Shown piece by piece: positions 28,204 to 36,515 of a stretch of DNA of 64,000 bases. The notes beneath the pieces were generated by a model that was not told the origin of the DNA, did not search any database, and was given only the letters and a program-made list of their open reading frames with translations. The first letter of the stretch is position 1, and each line of letters begins with the position of its first letter. A program made the translations under genes and the position numbers. Location of the stretch: positions 62,001 through 126,000 of the forward strand of contig NZ_JAYEES010000002.1 in NCBI RefSeq assembly GCF_034653275.1. Direction: 5' to 3'. The stretch comes from Nitrospirillum sp034653275. GTDB lineage: Bacteria > Pseudomonadota > Alphaproteobacteria > Azospirillales > Azospirillaceae.

Positions 28204-29557
28204 GATCGCGATGATCGGCGGCGGCGGCGTGCGCACCCCGCTGGTCATCTTCGGCATCAACGAGGCGGCGGCGGCCCTGGGCGCCCGCGAGATGGTGCTG
28301 TACGACCCGGACCAGGAGCGTCTGAAGGTCATCGCCGCCCTGGGCCGCGCCGTCGTCGCCAAGGAAGGCGGCAGCCTGATCATCCGGGAGACCGCTTCCA
28401 TCGAGGACGCGGTGGCGGGCGCGGACTTCGTCCTGAACAGCGTGCGGGTCGGCGGCATCGCCTCACGCGCGGCGGATGAGCTGGCGGCCATCAAGCACGG
28501 CTATCCCGGGCAGGAGACCACCGGCCCGGCCGGGGCCGCCATGGCCCTGCGCACCGTGCCCGTGGCCCTGGACCACGCGCGGGTGGTGGAGCGGCTGGCG
28601 CCGGGCGCCTGGATCGTCAATTTCACCAATCCCGCCGGCCTGATCACCCAGGCCATCAGCACCCATACCAAGGCGCGGGTGGTGGGCATCTGCGACACCC
28701 CCACCGAGCTGCTGCACCGCATCGCCCTGGCGCTGGGCGCCCGGCATGACGAGGTGGTGTGCGACTATGTCGGCCTGAACCACCTGGGCTGGGTACGCCG
28801 CATCCGCCTGCGCGGTGAGGACGTGACCGACCGTGTGCTGGACGACGACCGCATCCTGTCGCAGCTGTACACCGCCCCGTTGTTCGACTTCGCCATGATC
28901 CGCACCCTGCGGCTGATCCCCACAGAGTACCTGTTCTTCTATTACAGCCGCCGCCGCGCGCTGGAGAACCAGAAGCGCCAGGGCAGCAGCCGGGGCACGG
29001 AGGTGGAGCAGTTGAACCAACAGCTGTTCGCCACCCTGAAGGACCGGCTGGGGGCCGACGATGGCGAGGGGGCGGTCGCCGCCTACGCCGCCTACCTCAA
29101 CCGCCGCTCCGGCTCCTACATGAAGCTGGAGGCCTCGGCCGGTTCCGCCTTCGACAAGGACGCGCCCTTCGATGAGGATCCCTTCCGCGTGGCCAGCGGC
29201 TATCACCGCATCGCCCTGGACGTCATGACGGCGCTGTGCGGCGACAAGCCGAAACGCATCATCGTCAACACCCGCAACGACGGCGCCGTGCCCAACCTGC
29301 CGGACGGCGACATCGTCGAAACGCCCTGCCAGATCAGCCGCGACAGCATCATCCCCGAACCGCTGGAGCCCCTGCCCGACGAAGTCCACGGCCTGGTGCA
29401 GTCGGTCAAGTCCTATGAGCGGGCGGCCATCCGGTCCGCCATGAACACGGACCGCCTGACGGCGCGCATGGCCTTCCTGATCCATCCCGCCATTGGGGAA
29501 TGGGAACCGTCGGACCCTCTGCTGCACGATCTGCTGGACCGCTGCATCCACTGCTGA
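28181..29557 (+). CDS. GH4-family 6-phospho-glycosidase (NAD- and metal-dependent)
   Basis: A 458-residue family 4 glycoside hydrolase. A Rossmann start (KIAMIGGGGVRTPLVI) binds NAD. Residues 86-105 (NSVRVGGIASRAADE) and the NFTNPAGLITQA stretch near 147-158 are conserved. The likely metal ligands are Cys171 in GICDTPTELLH and His201 in GLNHLGW. The form with VGLNHLGW resembles 6-phospho-beta-glucosidases more than alpha-galactosidases. It overlaps the PfkB kinase gene by 23 bases. Working in the cytoplasm on a phosphorylated glycoside, it may release a sugar plus an aglycone or cyclitol; a galactinol- or glucosyl-inositol-type substrate would link it to idhA, but this is speculation. Confidence 0.9.
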   Translation: MSNPTDRKIAMIGGGGVRTPLVIFGINEAAAALGAREMVLYDPDQERLKVIAALGRAVVAKEGGSLIIRETASIEDAVAGADFVLNSVRVGGIASRAADELAAIKHGYPGQETTGPAGAAMALRTVPVALDHARVVERLAPGAWIVNFTNPAGLITQAISTHTKARVVGICDTPTELLHRIALALGARHDEVVCDYVGLNHLGWVRRIRLRGEDVTDRVLDDDRILSQLYTAPLFDFAMIRTLRLIPTEYLFFYYSRRRALENQKRQGSSRGTEVEQLNQQLFATLKDRLGADDGEGAVAAYAAYLNRRSGSYMKLEASAGSAFDKDAPFDEDPFRVASGYHRIALDVMTALCGDKPKRIIVNTRNDGAVPNLPDGDIVETPCQISRDSIIPEPLEPLPDEVHGLVQSVKSYERAAIRSAMNTDRLTARMAFLIHPAIGEWEPSDPLLHDLLDRCIHC

Positions 29558-29586
29558 TCCCAGCCTCGCGAGGGAGAGGACGGCCC

Positions 29587-30840
29587 ATGTGCCCATCGCC
29601 CGCACCCCCGCACCCCGCCCGCCGGGTATCCGTGGGCGAAGGCTTGTCGGGGACGACCGGCGCCCAGGCGCGGGACCACAACCAGCGCATCATCCTGCAA
29701 TGCATCCGCGCCGCCGGGTCGCTGTCCCGGCCGGAGGTTGCGACCATCACCGGCCTGACCGGGCCCACGGTGGCCTATATCTGCCGGCGCTTGGTACGGG
29801 ATGGTCTGCTGCTGGAACGGGACCCGCCGGTCCACGCCCGGGGCCGGCCCGGGCGGCTTCTGTCCATCAACCCCACGGGGGCGTTGGCCCTGGGCGCGGA
29901 TATGGAAGGGGACCGGCTGACCCTGACGCTGATGAACCTGGGCGGGCGGGTCGTGGACCGCCTGACCCGGCTCATCCCGCGCAAGGCGCCCGCCGCCTGG
30001 GCGGACGCCATCCAAAGCGGTGTCGAGGAGCTGTGCGGTCCGGCGGACGCCGGGCCCACGGCGCCGATGGGGTTGGGCCTGGCCTATGCGTCGGATCCCG
30101 GCCAGGCCCTGGCGGCGGAGGTTGTGCGCCGGCTGGCCGCGCGGCTGCCCTATCCCATCCATACCGAAACCATGACGGTCGCCGCCGCCGCGGGTGACCT
30201 GCATTTCGGACCCGGCCTGCATGAACCCAGCTTTTTCCAGATCCTGATCGGGCGGGAGTTGAGCGGCGGCCTGGTTCTGCACGGCCGGCCCTTCACCGGG
30301 ACCGGGGGGCACGGCAACGACATCAGTCTGCTGATACCCCACGGCGGGCCGTCGGCCGCCCAGGGCATGGGCCCTCAAGGCATGGGCGGCATCGTCTCCC
30401 TGCCCGGCCTGCACCGCCACATGGCGGCCCATGGGCTGACCACCGACAGCCTGGAGGGCCTGTCCACCCTGTCGGGGCAGGGCGAAGCCCTGGCGGCGGA
30501 CTGGGTCGACACCTGCGCCCGCCTGCTGGAAGGGCCCATCGTGACCATCACCTGCCTGGTGAACCCACCCGCCATCCATCTCAGCGGCCAGCTGCCGGGC
30601 CCCTTGCTGGATCAGTTGGCCCGCGCCTTGAACCGGCGTCTGGACGGGATGACCCACCTGCCGGGCCGCGTTCGCATCGTGGTGGCGCCCGATGCCATGA
30701 CCATAGGGGCCGCCACCCTGCCCTTCCTGCACCGGCTGCTGCCCAAGCACGACGTCCTGCACAAGACCGCCGCGCAGCGGGCCCAACGGGGGGCCCCAGG
30801 GGAAGCCCAGCGCGGTACCCCGGCCAGCGGTCAGGCCTGA
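29587..30840 (+). CDS. ROK-family transcriptional regulator
   Basis: A 417-residue ROK regulator. The ATG at 29587 follows GAGGGAGAGG. The N-terminal winged helix spans about residues 30-90 (HNQRIILQCIRAAGSLSRPEV, then GLTGPTVAYICRRLV). The ROK domain follows but is divergent: the usual ENDAN metal/catalytic segment reads ETMTVAAAAGD, and the zinc motif CxCGxxGC is missing. It is the last gene of the idhA-APC-pfkB-GH4 series, 29 bp after GH4, and probably controls that operon or the neighbouring GH2. Its 3' end overlaps the convergent GH2 gene by 10 bp. The C-terminal tail is Ala/Gly/Gln-rich. Confidence 0.85.
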   Translation: MCPSPAPPHPARRVSVGEGLSGTTGAQARDHNQRIILQCIRAAGSLSRPEVATITGLTGPTVAYICRRLVRDGLLLERDPPVHARGRPGRLLSINPTGALALGADMEGDRLTLTLMNLGGRVVDRLTRLIPRKAPAAWADAIQSGVEELCGPADAGPTAPMGLGLAYASDPGQALAAEVVRRLAARLPYPIHTETMTVAAAAGDLHFGPGLHEPSFFQILIGRELSGGLVLHGRPFTGTGGHGNDISLLIPHGGPSAAQGMGPQGMGGIVSLPGLHRHMAAHGLTTDSLEGLSTLSGQGEALAADWVDTCARLLEGPIVTITCLVNPPAIHLSGQLPGPLLDQLARALNRRLDGMTHLPGRVRIVVAPDAMTIGAATLPFLHRLLPKHDVLHKTAAQRAQRGAPGEAQRGTPASGQA

Positions 30841-33710
30841 CGCACCGCGACGTTGCGGCTGAAGCCGAACTCGGCCCCGGCCGGCGTGCGGAACAGCACG
30901 TCCAGGCGCCGGTCGCCGGCTCTGGGGGCCAGGTCCACCGTCAGCGGCCCCGGCGCCGTTTCCGTCTTGCGGCCCAGCAGGCGGCCGCCCTCATAGATGT
31001 CGCACGCGCCGACCAGGCTCAGAAAGGCCACGCGCCCACCCTGGCGCCCCACCTTGGCCTGCGGTGTGAAGCGGACGGAGCATAGGGTGAAGCCATCCGC
31101 CGTTTGCGGGTCGTGCGCCCAGCGGGTGCCGAAATCATCCCAACCGGCCATGTCCGCCCCTTGGTAGGCCAGCGCCGCTTCCGCCGTGGCGGCAAGGGGG
31201 GCGGCGTACCAGGTGTCCAGGATCAGGTCGGTGGGCGCCGTCGCCTGTCCCGCCGGGGCCGCCGCCGGCTCAATCGCCACGCGCGTGCTCGCCGGCTTGA
31301 GGCCTGGTGCCGTGGCCGTCAGCGTGAGGGGGCCGCGCCCACCCGCCCGCGTCCGCGCGATCACCTGGGCTAGGCCGTTGAACAGGGCGCGGCGGTCCCC
31401 CTTCTCAGGGGCCGCGCTATTGGGATCGCCATTGCCCAGGCCGATGATGTCACCGCCCTCGATGGCGAAGGTGACCATGTCCTGGGCCAGCGGCACGGGC
31501 CGGCCCTGGGCATCCACGGCCGCCACCGTGACGGGCATGGCATCCAGACCGTCGCCGCGCAGGCGGTCACGGTCGGGCGTCAGTTTCAGGGCGACGGCCG
31601 GGCCCGTCGTCTCCACCTGGGTGCGCGCCGTCACCGCGCCCCCGGTGTAGCCCACCGCCTCCAGCCTGCCGGGGGCGTAGGCCACCATCCAGTGGTTCAT
31701 CTCGTAGGGATCGACCGCCTGGCGGCCCAGGGAACGGCCGTTCAGGAACAGCTCCACCTCCTCCATGTTGGCGCAGGCCATGACCTTGATGGGCTGGCCC
31801 TCGCGCCCCGCCCAGTTCCAATGGGGCACCAGGGCCAGCACGGGCCGGGCCGTCACCCATTGGGCCTGGTGGATGTGGAAGGCCGCCTTGGCGAAGCCGC
31901 ACAGATCCATGATGCCGAAGAAGGAAGAGTTGGATGGCCAGCCCCAGGGTGACGGCTCCCCGTGATAATCGAAGCCCGTCCAGACGAAGCCGCCGGCGAT
32001 GAAGTCGCGCGTCGCGATCGCCTTCCAGGCGGCGCGGTGGGTGTTCCAGTCCTTCACCGGGTCGTCATAGCTGGCGATGGTGCGGCTGTCCTTGTCCGTC
32101 ACATAGGCGCCCCGGGTGCTGAAGGCGCTGGTGTCTTCCGACGAGATCAACGGCACGTCGGGATGGGCGGCGTGGAAGGCGTCGTACTTGTCCTGCTGAT
32201 AGTTGAAGCCGACCACGTCCACCGCCTGGGACACGTTGACGGGGGTGAACAGGCCGCCGTTCATGGCCGCCGTGACGGGGCGGGTGGCGTCCAGCGCCTT
32301 CACCGCGTGGGCCATGCGCCGCACCATCTCATAACCGGCGGCCGACCCCTGCATCGGTTCCTCATTGAACACCGACCAGAGGATGACGCAGGGATGGTTG
32401 CGGTCGCGCCGCACCATCCATTCCAGCTGGGCCAGGGTGTCCGGCGCAGGGTTGAACTGCCGGTTCTCATCCATCACCAGCAGGCCGTACCGGTCACATA
32501 AATCCAGCACCACGGCCGATGGCGCGTTGTGGGTGCAGCGGATGGCGTTGCAGCCCAGCTCCTTCAGCCGGCGGATGCGATAGTCCCACAGCGCATCGGG
32601 GATGGCGGTGCCGACGCCGGCATGGTCCTGATGCACGCACACGCCCTTGATCTTCAGCGCCCGGCCGTTGAGGAAAAAGCCCTTGTCCTTGTCGAACCGG
32701 GTGGTGCGGAAGCCGCAGGTGGTGGTGACGGCATCCGCGCACCGGTCCCCCGCCATCAGCCGGGTCTGGACACGATAGAGGGTGGGCGCCTCCACGCTCC
32801 ACAGCCGGGGGCTGGCGACGGGCAGGTCCAACCGGGCGACGCCCCGGTCCAGGGATGGGATGGTCACCGGCGCCTGGCCGCTGGCCACCACCCGGCCATC
32901 GGCATCCTCCAGCGTGCTGACCACGGTCATGGCGGCGGCGGTCTTGCCGGCGTTGTAGGCGGTGACCTCCACCGGCAGGATCCAGCCGTCCCCCCGCGGC
33001 ACGGGGTGGGCGTAGACGCCGTCGGTGACGATGTGGACGGGATCGCGCTTCACGATGCGGACAGGGCGGTACAGGCCGCCGCCCTCATACCACCACCCCT
33101 CCATGGCGTGGGCGTCCACGCGGATGGCCAGGGTGTTCAGATCGTCGCCAAAGGTGGCGAAAGGCGTCAGGTCGATGGTGATGCCGTTGTAGCCGCTCCA
33201 GTTCCGGTCCACGACTGTGCCGTTGAACCAGAGGGTGGCGTGGGTGGCGATGCCGTCGATCTGCAGTTCGATATGGCGGCCTTGGTCGGCCGGATCGAAG
33301 CGCAGGGCGGTGCGGTACCAGGCGATGCCCCGCCGGCGGTAGCCCTGGGCGCGGTTGGCGTCGGCCTCGATGGGCTGGAAGCTGACGAAATCGTGGGGCA
33401 GGCGCACGTCGGCCCAGTCGGAATCATCGAAGCTGGGGGCGGCGGCCCCCCAGGCCTTGCCCGCCTTGGCGTTGTCGTAGGAATCATCCTGGCTGAGGAT
33501 TTCGGGGAACGGGATGTCGCCCTCGAAGAAGCGCCAGCCCTGGTCCACTGCCAGTACTTCGCGGGACGAAGCGGGGGGCCGTGCCGTCCCGGCCGTCGCC
33601 GCGACGGCCCGCGCGGCATGGATGGGACCGCATCCGGCCGCCGTCACGGCCACGGCGGCACCCGTCTTCAACACCTGCCGCCGGCTGATGTCCCTGCCGC
33701 TGATCCCCAC
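30831..33710 (-). CDS. Exported beta-galactosidase-type glycoside hydrolase, GH2
   Basis: A 959-residue enzyme with a Tat signal (SRRQVLKTGAAVAV) from a GTG start preceded by GGAGGG. GH2 domains occur in order: sugar-binding jelly roll (about 50-230; WRFFEGD, RLPHDFVSF, GIAWYRTALRF, EGGGLYRPVRIV), Ig-like domain (230-340), and catalytic barrel (340-640). The acid/base is the Glu in ILWSVFNEEP and the likely nucleophile is the Glu in PLISSEDTSAF. Beyond 700 are a DUF4982-like region and Ig-like domains with IGLGNGDPNS. The family includes beta-galactosidases that trim complex glycans. It lies downstream of a GPH sugar transporter and a ROK regulator on the same strand, forming a small uptake-and-degradation unit. 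Confidence 0.92.
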   Translation of the reverse strand: MGISGRDISRRQVLKTGAAVAVTAAGCGPIHAARAVAATAGTARPPASSREVLAVDQGWRFFEGDIPFPEILSQDDSYDNAKAGKAWGAAAPSFDDSDWADVRLPHDFVSFQPIEADANRAQGYRRRGIAWYRTALRFDPADQGRHIELQIDGIATHATLWFNGTVVDRNWSGYNGITIDLTPFATFGDDLNTLAIRVDAHAMEGWWYEGGGLYRPVRIVKRDPVHIVTDGVYAHPVPRGDGWILPVEVTAYNAGKTAAAMTVVSTLEDADGRVVASGQAPVTIPSLDRGVARLDLPVASPRLWSVEAPTLYRVQTRLMAGDRCADAVTTTCGFRTTRFDKDKGFFLNGRALKIKGVCVHQDHAGVGTAIPDALWDYRIRRLKELGCNAIRCTHNAPSAVVLDLCDRYGLLVMDENRQFNPAPDTLAQLEWMVRRDRNHPCVILWSVFNEEPMQGSAAGYEMVRRMAHAVKALDATRPVTAAMNGGLFTPVNVSQAVDVVGFNYQQDKYDAFHAAHPDVPLISSEDTSAFSTRGAYVTDKDSRTIASYDDPVKDWNTHRAAWKAIATRDFIAGGFVWTGFDYHGEPSPWGWPSNSSFFGIMDLCGFAKAAFHIHQAQWVTARPVLALVPHWNWAGREGQPIKVMACANMEEVELFLNGRSLGRQAVDPYEMNHWMVAYAPGRLEAVGYTGGAVTARTQVETTGPAVALKLTPDRDRLRGDGLDAMPVTVAAVDAQGRPVPLAQDMVTFAIEGGDIIGLGNGDPNSAAPEKGDRRALFNGLAQVIARTRAGGRGPLTLTATAPGLKPASTRVAIEPAAAPAGQATAPTDLILDTWYAAPLAATAEAALAYQGADMAGWDDFGTRWAHDPQTADGFTLCSVRFTPQAKVGRQGGRVAFLSLVGACDIYEGGRLLGRKTETAPGPLTVDLAPRAGDRRLDVLFRTPAGAEFGFSRNVAVRQA

Positions 33711-33793
33711 CGCGCCCTCCCCCGCTGATTTCCTCGGTGGATGCTAGCGGGCGGCTTCCGAAGTCGCAACGGCTATTTCATATTTATATTATT

Positions 33794-33809
33794 TAGAAAT
33801 TCCATTCTA
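33794..33809. promoter_or_regulatory. Inverted repeat TAGAA-N6-TTCTA upstream of GH2
   Basis: TAGAA (33794-33798), ATTCCA, TTCTA (33805-33809) lies in an AT-rich tract 84 bp before the GH2 start and just after the transporter stop. The spacing equals that of the GGAA-N6-TTCC repeats at 16690 and 23752, and AAATTCCATTC is shared with 16370-16380. It is a probable operator. Confidence 0.5.
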
Positions 33810-33819
33810 TATAGGCTCG

Positions 33820-35127
33820 TCATGTCAAACGCAGGCTGGGGGTGAGCATGAGGCAGAGCATGGCCCCCAGGGAAGGCAGGATGGTCATGGGCACGATCAG
33901 GCCCAGGGTGGAAACGACGGCCTGACGATCCCCCGCCCGCCAGACCAGGACCTCGCTGACCACCAGGATGGCCACGGCGCAGGCCACCTTGATGCACAAG
34001 GTCAACAGCCCGAACACCTGCGTCGGCGCCAGGCGATGACCGGACGGCGGGGGCGACGCGGCGCACGCCCCGGCAGCCGCCCATAACAGCATGCTCATGC
34101 CCCCCAGGCCCGTCCCCAACAGGCCAGCGGCGGCGGCCGTAAGCGGCAGGCTGTGGGCGCCGAAGACCAGAAAGGCCAACGCCCCGGTGATGGCCGCCGC
34201 CGCCGAGGCGCGAAACGCGGCCGACGGGTTGTGGCGGTCCACCACCAGGGTCCACAGCGGCTGCCCGACCAGGCCGCCGATGGCCACACAGGCCATGACG
34301 GTTCCCCGCGCCAGGGAGGAGGTGAGGACGGTGGCGGCGAAATAAGGCTCCAGCCGCGTGAACACCGAGGCCGTCCCAGACAGGACGAACTCCGCCGCCA
34401 GCACGGCGGCCAGAGCCATGGGGAAGCGAAATTGCGACAGGAAAGGGCGCGTCATCGCCGGCATCGAAGGTTCAAGGACTAGGCCGCGACGCGCAGCCCA
34501 CCAGAACCAGCCGGCGCTGGCCATGCCCAGCACCCAAAGCACCAGGGCGAAGACGGCGAAGGCGCGCGCCTGTTCCGGCCCGCTCCGCGCCAGCAGCAGC
34601 GGCGCCGCCACCGCGATGGACAGGGTGGCGAGACCGGCGCCGACGAAGCGCAGGGCCGACAGGGCGGTGCGCGCCCTGTCACCGGCGACCATGCCCAGCA
34701 CGGCGTTCTGCGGCACGTCGTACAGGGCGTAGGTCAGGCGGAACAGCAGCCCCGTGGCGAACGCGTAGAGGATACGCCAACCGGCGGGCACCAGCCCCGT
34801 GGCCAGGAACAGCAGCAGCGAGGCCCCCGCGAGGACGCTGCCCAGGGCGTGCAGGCGGGCGGCGGCGGGAATGGTGGCCGCCCGGCGCCGCAGCACATGG
34901 CCCATCACCATGTCGGTGCCGCCGTTGATCACCAGCGACACCGCCAGCACGGCCCCCATGGCACGGGGCGGCAGGCCGCACGCCTCGGTCAGGAAATAGG
35001 CGAACAGCAGCTCGCTGCTGTACCAGATCAGGCTCTTGCCATAATGGCCGACGCTGTAGGCGCGCCAGACGGCCACCCGCAGCATCCGCGCCCATTCCGG
35101 GCCGCCATTCCCATCCACGCTGGACAT
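33820..35127 (-). CDS. MFS transporter, GPH (glycoside-pentoside-hexuronide)/MelB-like
   Basis: About 435 residues with some 11-12 predicted membrane helices. The segment ALYDVPQNAVLGMVAGDRARTALSALRF is typical of the loop between helices 4 and 5 in the GPH family, which carries disaccharides and glycosides with cations. The ATG at 35127 is assumed; an in-frame GTG at 35157 would add ten residues. Between a ROK regulator and a GH2 enzyme on the same strand, it probably imports a galactoside or the sugar that the GH2 releases. Substrate is inference. Confidence 0.85.
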   Translation of the reverse strand: MSSVDGNGGPEWARMLRVAVWRAYSVGHYGKSLIWYSSELLFAYFLTEACGLPPRAMGAVLAVSLVINGGTDMVMGHVLRRRAATIPAAARLHALGSVLAGASLLLFLATGLVPAGWRILYAFATGLLFRLTYALYDVPQNAVLGMVAGDRARTALSALRFVGAGLATLSIAVAAPLLLARSGPEQARAFAVFALVLWVLGMASAGWFWWAARRGLVLEPSMPAMTRPFLSQFRFPMALAAVLAAEFVLSGTASVFTRLEPYFAATVLTSSLARGTVMACVAIGGLVGQPLWTLVVDRHNPSAAFRASAAAAITGALAFLVFGAHSLPLTAAAAGLLGTGLGGMSMLLWAAAGACAASPPPSGHRLAPTQVFGLLTLCIKVACAVAILVVSEVLVWRAGDRQAVVSTLGLIVPMTILPSLGAMLCLMLTPSLRLT

Positions 35128-35194
35128 CCGGCCCACCCGGCTTTGTTCGGGCGGCACACTAGCCCGCGCGCCATTGCGGCTTTATGACAGGACG

Positions 35195-36345
35195 TTAGGC
35201 GAAGAACGCCTCGCGCAGGGGCATGACGGCGGCGCCCAGCGCCACCGGGTCTCCCGGCGCCTCCGCCATCACCACGGCGGGAAGCGGGGGCGGATAGCCC
35301 CGGCGGTTGGTCGGCACCGGCACGACGATACGGTCGGCCAGGGCCTGGGCGATGGACGGGGCAGCCGGCCACCGATGACGATGAGGCCGGGGTCCATGCT
35401 GTAGGCCAGAAGCCCGCACAGCATGGCGAAGGACGGCTGCGCCTGGTCCAGCCAATCCGCCACGCCGTCCCAGCCCACGTCGATGGCCTGCACCATGTCC
35501 TCCACCGTCGCGAAAACATGACCGTGGTTCTTCAGGCAGGTCTGCAACAGGTCCAGGTTGGCATAGGTCACGCCAGCCAGTGTCCAGATGCCGCCGAATT
35601 CCCCCGCGTTGCCGTTCTGGCCCCGGAAGGGCTTGCCATCGGCGATGATGCCGCCGCCGAAGCCGTTGGTCAGGTGCAGGTAGGCGAAGTTGCGGCAGCG
35701 CCGGCCCACGCCGAACAGGCTTTCGCCGATGGCGGCCACGGTGCCGTCGTTGTCCACCCGCACCGGCAGGCGCAGCGCCTCTTCCAGAATGGGCTCGATC
35801 TCCACCATCGCCCAATCGTCCAGGTAGGCCGGCGGGTTGAACAGCCGCCCCCGCCCGACATAGAAGGCGGAAATGCCCACGCCCACGCCCACCAGGCGCC
35901 GGGGATCGATGCCCGTCTCCTCCTCCAATTCCCGGCGGAAGGCCCGCAACCGCTCCAGCACCACCGGCCGCGCCATGGTGGGCATGGCGGCGCGCCGCTG
36001 CCCCCGCACCTTGCCCGTGAAGTCCATCAGCGTCATGGACACGGCGTCGCCCAGCAGCGACACGCCCAGGGCATAGGCGAAGTCGGGATTGAGGGAGACG
36101 TGGACGCTGGGGTGGCCCGGCCTGTCCGCCTGCCGCGCCGCCGTGCGCACCAGCCCGTCCTGGTGGAACCCCTGCAGCAACCGCGTCACCGTCGGCTGCG
36201 ACAGATCCAGCGAGCGGGTCAGTTCCGCCTGGCTCAAGCCCCCGCTTTTCAACAGCAGATCCAGGATACGCCGCCCGCCCTCGCTGACGGGCCGGGTGAC
36301 GGACACCATGGGAAGGGCGGGATCGGGATCGGGGAACATCCGCAT
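35195..36345 (-). pseudogene. ROK-family transcriptional regulator with a one-base frameshift near the C-terminus
   Basis: The intact part encodes a winged-helix domain (GGLSQAELTRSLDLSQPTVTRLL) and a ROK domain with VRVDNDGTVAAIGESLFG and LTNGFGGGIIADGKPF. Just after LIVIGGRLP the frame breaks. In the + strand run of four Gs at 35358-35361, one more base would let translation continue as PSIAQALADRIVVPVPTN to a normal end at 35195 (about 383 codons from the ATG at 36345). Without it, translation ends at 35269 after about 25 foreign residues. The lesion removes the last roughly 60 residues of the ROK fold. It may be a homopolymer base-call error. It heads the transporter-GH2 unit and diverges from a TonB receptor. 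Confidence 0.8.
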
Positions 36346-36428
36346 GGGAACAGGCAGCCGGTAACGGTGACGACAGCGTCATAGAGACATAAGCCCGCGC
36401 CGTCATCAAGACGTCATACATTCCGCAT

Positions 36429-36440
36429 AGTATGCATACT
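36429..36440. promoter_or_regulatory. 12-bp perfect palindrome between ROK regulator and TonB receptor
   Basis: AGTATGCATACT at 36429-36440 is a perfect palindrome, followed at once by a partial repeat GCATACAT. It lies 84 bp upstream of the ROK start and 76 bp upstream of the receptor start in a 170-bp divergent intergenic region. It is a good candidate operator for the ROK protein or another factor controlling both directions. Confidence 0.6.
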
Positions 36441-36515
36441 GCATACATTTAACGCGCCATGGGCGCCTGCGGTTCCATCCGCGGTTCAAGGGCCGGAACA
36501 GGCCAGGGGAAAGAA

